Positions 1 to 6,248 of a DNA stretch of 7,848 bases are shown piece after piece; the stretch's first letter is position 1, and the number at the start of each line of letters is the position of its first letter. The position numbers were made by a program, and so were the translations under genes. The DNA lies in contig JAQUGB010000075.1 in the NCBI GenBank assembly GCA_028684345.1, positions 1-7,848 of the forward strand. Direction: 5' to 3'. This stretch comes from Tepidiphilus sp. (GTDB lineage: Bacteria; Pseudomonadota; Gammaproteobacteria; Burkholderiales; Rhodocyclaceae). A model generated the notes under the pieces. It was not told the origin of the DNA. It made no database searches and worked only from the letters and a program-made list of their open reading frames with translations.

Positions 1-936
1 TTCGAGCACGGCACGCTGGCGGCCTGGGTGGCCTTCTGCCGCAAACCGCTCGATGCCATCATCTTGGAAGTCGGCATGGGCGGACGGCTGGATGCGACCA
101 ACGTGTTCGATGCGGATGCCGCGATCCTCACCGGCGTGGCGCTCGACCATCAGGCCTATCTCGGGCCGGACCGGGAGGCGATCGGTCGCGAAAAAGCCGG
201 CGTCTTCCGCCCCGAACGGCCGGCCATCGTCGCCGATCCGGTGCCGCCGCGCTCGGTGCTGGAGACGGCCGCCGCGCTCGGTGCCGAGCTCTACCGCCTC
301 GGCGTGGACTTCGGCTACGACGGCGACCGCCAGCAGTGGCGCTGGTGGTCGCGCGCGGCGGGCAACCGCGGCGGTCTGCCCTATCCGGCGCTGCGCGGAG
401 TCAATCAGCTGATGAACGCATCGGCGGCGCTGATGGCGCTCACCTGCCTGCGCGATCGCCTGCCGCTGGCGATGCAGGCGGTGCGCGAGGGCCTGATGAC
501 GGTGGAACTGCCGGGGCGATTCCAGGTGCTGCCGGGCCGCCCGAGCGTGATCCTCGACGTCGCGCACAATCCGCAGGCCGCGGCTGTGCTCGCCGAGAAC
601 CTCGCCGCCATGCCGGGCTACCGTCGTACCTTGGCCGTGGTCGGCATGCTCGCCGACAAGGACGTAGAAGGGGTGGCGCGGATACTCGCGAGCCGGGTCG
701 ATGCGTGGTTCGCCGCCGGTCTGCACGGCCCGCGCGCGCTCACGGCCGAGGCGCTCGCCGCGCGATTGGAGTCCGGCGGCGTGGCGACTCAGGGAACCTT
801 CTCTTCGGTGACAGAAGCCCTCGCCGCAGCCCAAGCGCAGGCCCGTGACGATGATAGAATCGTCGTGTTCGGCTCTTTTCTCGCGGTGGCCGATGCGCTG
901 CGTGCGCTGCACGTCCAGGACACGGAATCACGGTGA
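1..936 (+). CDS. folC: Dihydrofolate synthase / folylpolyglutamate synthase, 3' part
   Basis: This is the C-terminal 311 residues of FolC. The frame is open to the first base, so the true start lies upstream; about 110 residues are missing compared with the roughly 420-residue E. coli enzyme, including the ATP-binding P-loop. FolC is a cytoplasmic Mur-ligase-family enzyme that joins glutamate to dihydropteroate and extends the polyglutamate tail of folates. Visible family marks, numbered from base 1, are LEVGMGGRLDATN (22-34), DHQAYLG (49-55), REKAG with the conserved lysine (63-67), NQLMNASAAL (about 135-144), and GRFQ followed by ILDVAHNP (about 172-191) opening the C-terminal Mur-ligase domain. 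It ends with a GSF motif near the C terminus, as expected. Its stop overlaps the start of the next gene by 4 nt (GTGA). accD is the usual upstream neighbour in this cluster but lies outside the window. No frameshift is visible. Confidence 0.96.
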   Translation, partial: FEHGTLAAWVAFCRKPLDAIILEVGMGGRLDATNVFDADAAILTGVALDHQAYLGPDREAIGREKAGVFRPERPAIVADPVPPRSVLETAAALGAELYRLGVDFGYDGDRQQWRWWSRAAGNRGGLPYPALRGVNQLMNASAALMALTCLRDRLPLAMQAVREGLMTVELPGRFQVLPGRPSVILDVAHNPQAAAVLAENLAAMPGYRRTLAVVGMLADKDVEGVARILASRVDAWFAAGLHGPRALTAEALAARLESGGVATQGTFSSVTEALAAAQAQARDDDRIVVFGSFLAVADALRALHVQDTESR

Positions 937-1682
937 CGACCCAGGAAGAAACTCTCGAGCGGTTGCGCAGGATACGGCGGCGTTTCGTTGGCGCGATCGT
1001 CCTGCTGTTGGCTGCGCTCATCACGCTGCCTCTGGTGATGGAACAGGAGCCTCGAGGACCGAGGGATCCGGTCGAGGTACGGATTCCTTCCCGCGAGCAA
1101 GCGCCCGATTCTTTGCCGCTGCCCGAGGCTAGTCCCGATGCGATATCGGAACGTGTTTCCGAATCCTCTCCGCTGCCGGAAGTCGAGCGCGCCGAGGTGT
1201 CCATCCCGCTGCCAACGCCTCTGATCGGGCAAGAACCTCCTTCCGCCCGAGATCCTCTGTCGCAGCAGACGACATCCGCTCCTGCGCTCCCGCAAACGGA
1301 GGGGGGGGCACTTCGATCCACTGCGCCGCCCGAGCCGCCTAAGCCGGTGACCGAATCCAGTCCGGTGCCGACCGTCAAATCCGATACCTTGCAGGAAAAG
1401 GCGCGTGCACTCGCCGCCTTGGAGGGCGTATTGAAACCAGGACAAAAGCTGCCTGGGTATTGGGTGGTGCAGGCCGGTGCTTTTCGCGATGGAAGCAAGG
1501 CGAAGCAGGTGGCCGGGCAGCTGCGCGCTGCCGGGCTCGAAGCCTTCGTCGAAAACGGCGCCGATGGCTGGTATCGCGTGCGCATCGGTCCTTTCGTGCA
1601 CGAATCCAAAGCCCATTCTGCCAAGGCGATCGCCGAGCAGCAACACTTGAGCCCTCGCGTGGTGTACGTCGCCTCGCCATGA
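933..1682 (+). CDS. dedD: SPOR-domain inner-membrane protein, DedD-like
   Basis: This 249-residue protein is anchored once in the inner membrane and should place a SPOR domain in the periplasm. A short basic cytoplasmic N terminus (RLRRIRRR, 10-17) precedes one hydrophobic helix (about 18-36). A long Pro/Ser/Glu-rich linker (about 38-172) follows, then a C-terminal SPOR domain (about 175-248) starting with YWVVQAGAF and containing GWYRVRIGPF. SPOR domains bind denuded septal peptidoglycan, so a role in cell division is likely by family. Its place between folC and cvpA matches E. coli dedD, but the linker makes homology outside the SPOR domain hard to judge. The GTG start overlaps the folC stop (GTGA); a weak GGA lies 6 nt upstream. 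An eight-G run sits in the linker codons near residue 123, ahead of the SPOR domain. The start is supported by the overlap and the basic N terminus. Confidence 0.88.
   Translation: MTTQEETLERLRRIRRRFVGAIVLLLAALITLPLVMEQEPRGPRDPVEVRIPSREQAPDSLPLPEASPDAISERVSESSPLPEVERAEVSIPLPTPLIGQEPPSARDPLSQQTTSAPALPQTEGGALRSTAPPEPPKPVTESSPVPTVKSDTLQEKARALAALEGVLKPGQKLPGYWVVQAGAFRDGSKAKQVAGQLRAAGLEAFVENGADGWYRVRIGPFVHESKAHSAKAIAEQQHLSPRVVYVASP
1301..1308 (+). repeat. Eight-G homopolymer inside dedD
   Basis: Eight consecutive G bases encode the end of a Glu codon and two Gly codons in the disordered linker of the SPOR protein. A one-base slip here would remove the C-terminal SPOR domain while leaving the membrane anchor. 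Whether it varies in length cannot be told from one sequence. Confidence 0.9.
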
Positions 1683-2185
1683 ACGGTTTCGATTACGCGG
1701 TAGTCGCAGTGATCGGTATTTCACTGCTCGTGGGCGCTTGGCGTGGCGGCGTCTCCGAGCTGCTGTCGGTGATGGCATGGGTCGTGGCGATCGTCTTGGG
1801 GTGGGTGTTCTGTTGGCCGATCGGTCAGGTTTTCTATGCGCGCTGGTTCAGTGATCCTTTGCTGCAGCGCGTCTTGGGCTTCGCGACGATCTTTCTCGCC
1901 GTGTTCATGCTGGCGGCACTGATGCGCTACGCCCTGCGCGAACTGTTGCGTGCCGTCGGCCTAGGGGGGGTAGACCGCGTGTTCGGTGCGGTTTTCGGGG
2001 TGGTGCGAGGTGTGACGGTGGTGTTGTTGTGTACGGCGGCGCTGCTGGCGGTCGGCGTCCAGGAAGCCCCGTGGTGGCGACAATCGAGCACCGCGCCGTG
2101 GATCGTCGCAGCCTTGCAACGCTTGGAGCCGTGGTTGCCGCGAGGCTTGATCGAGAAATTGCCTTTGCCTAGGGAGATCATTTGA
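1679..2185 (+). CDS. cvpA: CvpA family membrane protein
   Basis: This 168-residue integral membrane protein matches the CvpA family in length (about 162 in E. coli), layout and neighbourhood. About four hydrophobic helices are visible, near residues 5-21, 26-48, 64-83 and 104-126. The family signature GLGGVDRVFGAVFGVVRG lies at 94-111, and the N terminus FDY...GAWRGGVSELLS (4-30) is also typical. CvpA was named for colicin V production in E. coli. Its molecular function is not established, though envelope and stress-related roles have been proposed. I chose ATG 1679 because it overlaps the dedD stop as ATGA and gives the family-standard N terminus; the reading frame extends further upstream, but only antiparallel to no known domain and within dedD. 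No strong Shine-Dalgarno is seen, consistent with translational coupling. Its stop directly abuts the purF start. A seven-G run lies at 1964-1970. Confidence 0.93.
   Translation: MNGFDYAVVAVIGISLLVGAWRGGVSELLSVMAWVVAIVLGWVFCWPIGQVFYARWFSDPLLQRVLGFATIFLAVFMLAALMRYALRELLRAVGLGGVDRVFGAVFGVVRGVTVVLLCTAALLAVGVQEAPWWRQSSTAPWIVAALQRLEPWLPRGLIEKLPLPREII
1964..1970 (+). repeat. Seven-G homopolymer inside cvpA
   Basis: Seven G bases encode the Gly-Gly of the conserved GLGGVDR motif before the last membrane helix. The protein motif explains the glycines, but the codon choice (GGG GGG) makes a run prone to slippage or sequencing error. Confidence 0.85.
2171..2176 (+). promoter_or_regulatory. Shine-Dalgarno of purF within the end of cvpA
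   Basis: AGGGAG lies 9 nt before the purF ATG, inside the last cvpA codons. The cvpA TGA is directly followed by the purF ATG (TGAATG), so ribosomes ending cvpA are well placed to reinitiate on purF. This fixes the purF start. Confidence 0.7.
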
Positions 2186-3721
2186 ATGTGCGGAATCCTC
2201 GGGGTGGTTGCCCATCAGCCGGTCAACCAGCTCCTGTATGATGGATTGATGGTGCTGCAGCACCGGGGGCAGGATGCGGCGGGCATCGCCACCGGCAGTG
2301 ACGACCGCTTCTACATGCACAAGGGGCCGGGACTGGTGCGCGACGTCTTTCGCACGCGCAACATGCGCAGCCTCGTGGGCAACTGGGGTATCGGCCACGT
2401 GCGCTACCCCACGGCGGGCGATGCCTGCAATCCGGCCGAAGCGCAGCCCTTCTACGTCAATTCGCCTTTTGGTCTACTGCTCGCGCACAACGGCAATCTC
2501 ACCAACGGCGAGGCGCTCAAGCGCGAGATCTTCGAGACCGACCTGCGCCACATCAACACCAATTCAGACTCCGAGATTCTGCTCAACGTCTTCGCCCACG
2601 AGCTCGCGGCTGCCGCCAAAGGAGCGAGACCGGACGACGAGGCGGTGTTCGCGGCGGTCCGGGGCGTGCATCGGCGCTGCCGCGGCGCCTACGCGGTGGT
2701 GGTGATGATCGCCGGTTACGGCCTGCTCGCCTTCCGCGACCCCTACGGCGTCCGTCCGCTCGTCTTCGGCCGCAACGACACGCCCTCAGGGACGGAGTGG
2801 CTCGTTGCTTCCGAGTCGGTCGCGCTCGATACGCTGGGGTTCCGTCTCGTGCGCGACGTCGCCCCGGGCGAGGCGATCCTCTTCGGCATCGACGGCACGA
2901 TGCGCGCGCGCCAGTGCGCCGATGACCCGTTGCTCGCGCCCTGTCTCTTCGAATTCGTCTATCTGGCTCGCCCCGATTCGGTGATCGACGGGGTGTCGGT
3001 CTATGAGGCGCGCGTGAAGATGGGCGAATACCTCGCCGAGCGTTTCCGCACCCGCTTTCCGCACACGCGTATCGACGTGGTGATCCCCATCCCCGATTCC
3101 AGCCGTCCGGCGGCGCTGGAAATGGCCACCCGTCTGGGGCTGCCCTACCGCGAGGGGTTCGTCAAGAACCGCTACATCGGCCGCACCTTCATCATGCCGG
3201 GGCAGACGGTGCGCAAGAATTCCGTGCGCAAGAAGCTCAACGCCGTGCATCAGGAATTCCGCGGCAAGCGCGTGTTGCTCGTCGACGACTCCATCGTGCG
3301 GGGTACCACCAGTCGCGAGATCATCCAGATGGCGCGCGACGCCGGTGCCGTGGAAGTCTTTCTCGCCTCGGCGGCTCCGCCCGTGCGCTACGCCAACGTC
3401 TACGGGATCGACATGCCGAGCCGCCGCGAGCTCATCGCCGCCTACTGCGACGAGGAAGAAGTCCGCCGCCAGATCGGCGCCGACGGGCTGCTCTATCAGG
3501 AACTCGAAGATCTCAAACGCGCCATCCAGAGCGTCAATCCGGCGATCCGGCGCTTCGAGTCTTCCTGCTTCGACGGCCGCTACATCACGGGCGACGTTAC
3601 GCCCGAATACCTCGAACGGATCGAACGGCGCGGCGACGCACCGGCTGCTCTGTCCGAGCGCGAAGACAGCGAGGGAGCGGCCCAGCTCGATCTCAACCTG
3701 CCCCTCGACCAGGACGCATGA
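2186..3721 (+). CDS. purF: Amidophosphoribosyltransferase
   Basis: PurF carries out the first committed step of purine synthesis, making 5-phosphoribosylamine from PRPP and glutamine in the cytoplasm. At 511 residues it is close to the E. coli enzyme (505). It begins MCGILG, so removal of Met exposes the catalytic Cys directly; there is no propeptide of the Bacillus type. The N-terminal glutamine amidohydrolase domain (about 2-235) shows QHRGQDAAG (25-33), HVRYPTAG with Arg73, HNGN (101-104) and NSDSE with Asp128. The C-terminal phosphoribosyltransferase domain holds VIPIPDSS (299-306), GFVKNRYIGRTFIMPGQ (324-340) and the PRPP loop LLVDDSIVRGTTS (364-376). The last roughly 30 residues are acidic and variable, as in homologues. 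Abutment to cvpA and a 10-nt gap to metZ place it mid-operon. No purine-repressor operator is evident near it, so regulation would act further upstream. Confidence 0.98.
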   Translation: MCGILGVVAHQPVNQLLYDGLMVLQHRGQDAAGIATGSDDRFYMHKGPGLVRDVFRTRNMRSLVGNWGIGHVRYPTAGDACNPAEAQPFYVNSPFGLLLAHNGNLTNGEALKREIFETDLRHINTNSDSEILLNVFAHELAAAAKGARPDDEAVFAAVRGVHRRCRGAYAVVVMIAGYGLLAFRDPYGVRPLVFGRNDTPSGTEWLVASESVALDTLGFRLVRDVAPGEAILFGIDGTMRARQCADDPLLAPCLFEFVYLARPDSVIDGVSVYEARVKMGEYLAERFRTRFPHTRIDVVIPIPDSSRPAALEMATRLGLPYREGFVKNRYIGRTFIMPGQTVRKNSVRKKLNAVHQEFRGKRVLLVDDSIVRGTTSREIIQMARDAGAVEVFLASAAPPVRYANVYGIDMPSRRELIAAYCDEEEVRRQIGADGLLYQELEDLKRAIQSVNPAIRRFESSCFDGRYITGDVTPEYLERIERRGDAPAALSEREDSEGAAQLDLNLPLDQDA

Positions 3722-3726
3722 AAGGA
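3721..3726 (+). promoter_or_regulatory. Shine-Dalgarno of metZ
   Basis: AAAGGA overlaps the last base of the purF stop and stands 5 nt before the ATG at 3732. It decides the metZ start: the reading frame continues upstream, but that part is only a shadow of purF. Confidence 0.65.
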
Positions 3727-3731
3727 CGGTC

Positions 3732-4973
3732 ATGAACGACGACAAGGGCCTGGGCACGCGCGCGGTGCGCGATGGCGTGCTGCGTAGCCAATTCGGCGAG
3801 CATGCCGAAGGGCTCTATCTCACTTCGAGTTTCGTTTTCGCCGACGCAGCGCAAGCGGCGGCGCGCTTTCTCGAGCAGGAAGAGGGCTATACCTATAGCC
3901 GCTTCACCAACCCGACGGTGAGCATGTTCCAGGAGCGGCTCGCGAGCCTCGAAGGTGCCGAATCCTGCATCGCCGCGGCTTCGGGCATGGCGGCGATTCT
4001 GTGCACGGCCATGGCCTTCGTCTCCCAGGGTGAGGAAATCGTGGCCGGGCAGGGGCTCTTCGGCGCCACGCACCAGCTTTTCTCGGCGATCCTGCCGCGC
4101 TTTGGCATCACCACGCGCTTCGTCGATCTGAACGATGCCGCGGCCCTGGAGGCGGCGCTCACGCCACGCACCAAGCTCGTCTTCTGCGAGACGCCCAGCA
4201 ATCCGCTCATGCAGCTCGTCGATCTGGCCGCGCTCGCCGAACGGGCGCACCGGGTCGGCGCCTTGCTCGCCGTCGACAACACCTTCTGCACCCCCATCGG
4301 GCAGCGGCCGCTCGCCCTGGGGGCGGATCTCGTGATCCATTCGGCCACCAAATACCTCGATGGCCAGGGGCGGGTGCTCGGCGGAGCGGTGCTCGGCGCG
4401 CGTTCCCTCATCGACCTCGTCTATCGCTTCCTGCGCACGGCAGGTCCGAGCCTTTCGCCCTTCAATGCCTGGGTGCTGGTGAAGAGCCTGGAGACCTTGC
4501 CGTTGCGGGTTCGTGCGCAGAGCGAGGCGGCGCTCGCGCTCGCGCGCTGGCTCGAGGGGCATCCGAACGTGGCGCAGGTGCTCTATCCTTGGCTCGAATC
4601 GCACCCGCAGCACGTGCTCGCGCGGCGCCAGCAGAAACTCGGGGGCGGCGTGGTGAGTTTTCGGGTGCGCGGCGGGCGCAGTGAGGCCTGGCGCGTGATC
4701 GATTCCACCCGGATATTCTCCATCACCGGTAACCTCGGAGACGTCAAATCCACCATCACGCACCCGGCGAGCACCACGCACGGCCGCCTGGCGCCGGAAG
4801 TGCGCGCGGCCATGGGCGTGGGCGAAGACTTGCTGCGCCTCTCGGTCGGCCTGGAAGAGGTCGAAGACCTGAAAGCCGACCTCGCCCGCGGGCTGGATGC
4901 GCTCGGGGGTAGGATTCAGCCGGTGGCGAGATTCAGAGGTTCCCCGGATGCGAGCGGCACCGATTTGTCGTAG
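3732..4973 (+). CDS. metZ: O-succinylhomoserine sulfhydrylase
   Basis: This 413-residue protein is a PLP enzyme of the Cys/Met metabolism family. MetZ makes homocysteine from O-succinylhomoserine and sulfide in methionine synthesis. Visible family marks are YSRFTNPT (55-62, cofactor phosphate contact), ASGMAA (83-88), ETPSNP (153-158), VDNTF with Asp182, and HSATKYLDGQGRVLGG (203-218) with Lys207 as the Schiff-base lysine. SITGNLGDVKSTITHPASTTH (330-350) and LRLSVGLE with Arg369, the likely substrate-carboxylate ligand, follow. The HSATKYLDGQGR version of the lysine motif and the purF neighbour favour MetZ over MetB, MetC or MetY, but close relatives share the fold, so the exact substrate is inferred. 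The catalytic fold ends near residue 392. A tail of about 20 residues (RIQPVARF... to the end) is longer than I would expect and is encoded on the overlap with the convergent DUF2442 gene. Confidence 0.92.
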   Translation: MNDDKGLGTRAVRDGVLRSQFGEHAEGLYLTSSFVFADAAQAAARFLEQEEGYTYSRFTNPTVSMFQERLASLEGAESCIAAASGMAAILCTAMAFVSQGEEIVAGQGLFGATHQLFSAILPRFGITTRFVDLNDAAALEAALTPRTKLVFCETPSNPLMQLVDLAALAERAHRVGALLAVDNTFCTPIGQRPLALGADLVIHSATKYLDGQGRVLGGAVLGARSLIDLVYRFLRTAGPSLSPFNAWVLVKSLETLPLRVRAQSEAALALARWLEGHPNVAQVLYPWLESHPQHVLARRQQKLGGGVVSFRVRGGRSEAWRVIDSTRIFSITGNLGDVKSTITHPASTTHGRLAPEVRAAMGVGEDLLRLSVGLEEVEDLKADLARGLDALGGRIQPVARFRGSPDASGTDLS

Positions 4974-5182
4974 AGCGTCTCTGGGGCGATGTCCAGTCCT
5001 CCAGGCCAGCAGACGGTGCCGAGCCCCACGTGGGCCAGCCGAAATTCGTCCCACCGTTTCAGGCGGGTAAAAATGCCACGTTCGAGATAGGGGCGAGCGT
5101 CGAAGAGACGATGACTGCCATCGTCGAACCAGAGCTCGAGCGTGAAGTTCTCGTGCGGGATGACGCGGACGACCGATTCCAT
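4916..5182 (-). CDS. DUF2442 domain protein
   Basis: This 88-residue protein fits the DUF2442 family, small single-domain proteins of unknown function, some members of which carry a DNA-binding domain. Marks are the opening VVRVIPHENFTLELWFDDG (4-22), LFDARPYLERGIF (27-39), a DEF..A.V segment (45-52) and the closing WPGGLDIAPETLYDKS (59-74). There is no helix-turn-helix, signal peptide or membrane segment. It starts 9 nt after the DUF4160 stop, so the two are surely co-transcribed, probably with lpxH. The domain proper ends near residue 74. The last 14 residues run antisense over the end of metZ (58-nt overlap), so the C-terminal tail may be an extension past an older stop. Function is unknown. 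As the smaller partner of a two-gene unit it could be an antitoxin or regulator, but nothing in the sequence shows this. Confidence 0.85.
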   Translation of the reverse strand: MESVVRVIPHENFTLELWFDDGSHRLFDARPYLERGIFTRLKRWDEFRLAHVGLGTVCWPGGLDIAPETLYDKSVPLASGEPLNLATG

Positions 5183-5188
5183 GGCAGA

Positions 5189-5194
5189 TCCTCA
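5189..5194 (-). promoter_or_regulatory. Stop–Shine-Dalgarno junction DUF4160/DUF2442
   Basis: Read on the minus strand, TGAGGATCTGCC precedes the DUF2442 ATG. The TGA is the DUF4160 stop and the overlapping GAGGA is the ribosome binding site, 6 nt from the start. This supports coupled translation and fixes the DUF2442 start. Confidence 0.7.
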
Positions 5195-5461
5195 ACGCAA
5201 GGGGTCGATGGGAAAAAGCGCTTGGCCGTTGATGGCGAGTTCCCAATCGGCCAAGAGATCCTCTCGATGGATTTCGATCCATGCTTGGACGAGCCGGGCT
5301 TTCGTTGCCGGGAAATCTCCGCTCAACAATGAGCCGTCGAGGATGGAGAAAGCGGCTTCCATTCCCTGGTATTTTGCGTGGATGTGGGGAAGTTTGTGCC
5401 GCTCGTCGTCGAAAAAGTACATGTTGATGAGGATGCCGTAAAAGAGGCTGATCGTCGGCAT
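5192..5461 (-). CDS. DUF4160 domain protein
   Basis: This 89-residue protein fits the DUF4160 family, of unknown function. It shows the typical opening MPTISLFYGILINMYFFDD (1-19), the conserved PHIHAKY box (25-31), a DGSLLSGDFP turn (42-51), then AWIEIHREDLLADWELA (60-76) and a C-terminal FPIDPL (83-88). The two histidines of PHIHA and the conserved Trp and His residues could form a metal or catalytic site, but that is inference. No signal peptide or membrane segment is seen. It begins 7 nt after the lpxH stop with a good Shine-Dalgarno (GAGGA, 4 nt spacing) and is followed closely by DUF2442, a common neighbour of this family. GC content is about 55% here, against about 72% or more just across the lpxH stop, which hints at separate acquisition. 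A toxin-like role has been suspected for such pairs but is not shown. Confidence 0.86.
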   Translation of the reverse strand: MPTISLFYGILINMYFFDDERHKLPHIHAKYQGMEAAFSILDGSLLSGDFPATKARLVQAWIEIHREDLLADWELAINGQALFPIDPLR

Positions 5462-5465
5462 GGCA

Positions 5466-5471
5466 TCCTCA
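5466..5471 (-). promoter_or_regulatory. Stop–Shine-Dalgarno junction lpxH/DUF4160
   Basis: Read on the minus strand, TGAGGATGCC precedes the DUF4160 ATG. The lpxH TGA runs into GAGGA, 4 nt from the start codon. The layout almost repeats that of the next junction downstream. Confidence 0.7.
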
Positions 5472-6248
5472 GCGGTGTTCGACCCTGGCCGGCGTCACGC
5501 CGCGCCAAGTGGCGCCTTCGGGGCCGATCTCCAGCCAGCGGGCGGTATCGTGCCATTCGGGCAGCACCCAGCGCTCGCGCGTCTCGCCCGCGATCGAGTA
5601 GCGGTGCACGGCGCAGCGGTGGGTGTGGCCGTGGAGCAGCACCGCGGGGCGGCAGGCTTCGAGCCAGCGGCGGACTTCTTCCTCATTGACGTCGATCGGC
5701 GCTTCCAGCCCACCCTGGTAGGCACGGCTCTGCTCGCGCGAGCGCTGGGCGAAGGCGATGCGCGCCGGCAGCGGCTGGGCGAGGAAGGCGGCCTGGGCGG
5801 CGGGCTGCCGCGCCTGGGCGCGCCAGGCTTGATAGGCGTGATCGTCGGTGCATAAGAGGTCGCCGTGGGTGAGCGCGAAGGCTTGCCCGGCGATCTCCAC
5901 CGCCACCGGATCGGGCAGCATTTCCCAGCCGGCACGCGCGGCGAAGACCTCGCCCACGAGGAAATCGCGGTTGCCGGCAAGGAAGTGGAACGCGACTCCG
6001 CGCGCGCGGGCCGCGGCGAAGGCGCCGACGAGCGTCTCCACCACCGGGTGCGTCCAGTCGTCGCCGATCCAGAATTCGAAGATGTCGCCCAGGAGGAAGA
6101 CGGGTTCTTCCGCCGGGCGCTTGGCGAGCCATTCGAGAAAGGCGTGCAGGCGCGGCGTATCGCGGTCGATGTCGAGGTGCAGGTCGGAGACGAGCGCGGC
6201 GCGCGGCAGGCGCAGGCGCGGCGCCTCGAACGCCGGTAGCGCCGTCAT
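5469..6248 (-). CDS. lpxH: UDP-2,3-diacylglucosamine diphosphatase
   Basis: LpxH hydrolyses UDP-2,3-diacylglucosamine to lipid X and UMP, the fourth step of lipid A synthesis, at the cytoplasmic face of the inner membrane. This 259-residue protein is a calcineurin-like metallophosphoesterase with all expected metal ligands visible: SDLHL (Asp22, His24), GDIFEFWIGDD (Asp55), GNRDF (Asn93, Arg94), THGD (His128) and HGHTHR (His208, His210). The spacing follows E. coli LpxH (240 residues) with a constant +14 offset up to His128 and +13 at the last pair. The region between (about 135-195) is the lid that binds acyl chains, including RSREQS. The FEFW and GNRDF forms favour LpxH over other phosphoesterases. 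The ATG overlaps the stop of the upstream cyclophilin gene (ATGA), which supports this start. GC content is high and the frame is intact. Confidence 0.96.
   Translation of the reverse strand: MTALPAFEAPRLRLPRAALVSDLHLDIDRDTPRLHAFLEWLAKRPAEEPVFLLGDIFEFWIGDDWTHPVVETLVGAFAAARARGVAFHFLAGNRDFLVGEVFAARAGWEMLPDPVAVEIAGQAFALTHGDLLCTDDHAYQAWRAQARQPAAQAAFLAQPLPARIAFAQRSREQSRAYQGGLEAPIDVNEEEVRRWLEACRPAVLLHGHTHRCAVHRYSIAGETRERWVLPEWHDTARWLEIGPEGATWRGVTPARVEHR

Noticed and set aside
1460..1678. Upstream extension of the cvpA frame
   Set aside because: This part is Arg-rich shadow of the SPOR domain codons; the CvpA N terminus begins at 1679 with an ATGA overlap.
740..1778. Two long minus-strand frames opposite folC, dedD and cvpA
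   Set aside because: Their products are Ser/Gly/Arg-rich without domains, and they mirror the repetitive linker codons of dedD. The plus-strand genes explain the region.
2786..3757. Minus-strand frame of 323 codons opposite purF
   Set aside because: It is antisense to the phosphoribosyltransferase half of purF, which has complete motifs; no motif of its own.
5025..5034. Perfect palindrome CCCACGTGGG near the convergent gene ends
   Set aside because: It lies inside DUF2442 codons, has no loop and no T-run, so it is neither a bidirectional terminator nor a convincing operator.
3693..5282. Long minus-strand frame (529 codons) opposite metZ and DUF2442/DUF4160
   Set aside because: It is antisense to genes with clear catalytic motifs and shows only a low-complexity Arg/His/Pro/Glu-rich translation without family motifs. 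High GC makes such shadow frames common.
5030..5441. Plus-strand frames of about 100 codons opposite the DUF4160 and DUF2442 genes
   Set aside because: The minus-strand products match known families with good ribosome binding sites; the plus-strand frames have no motif.
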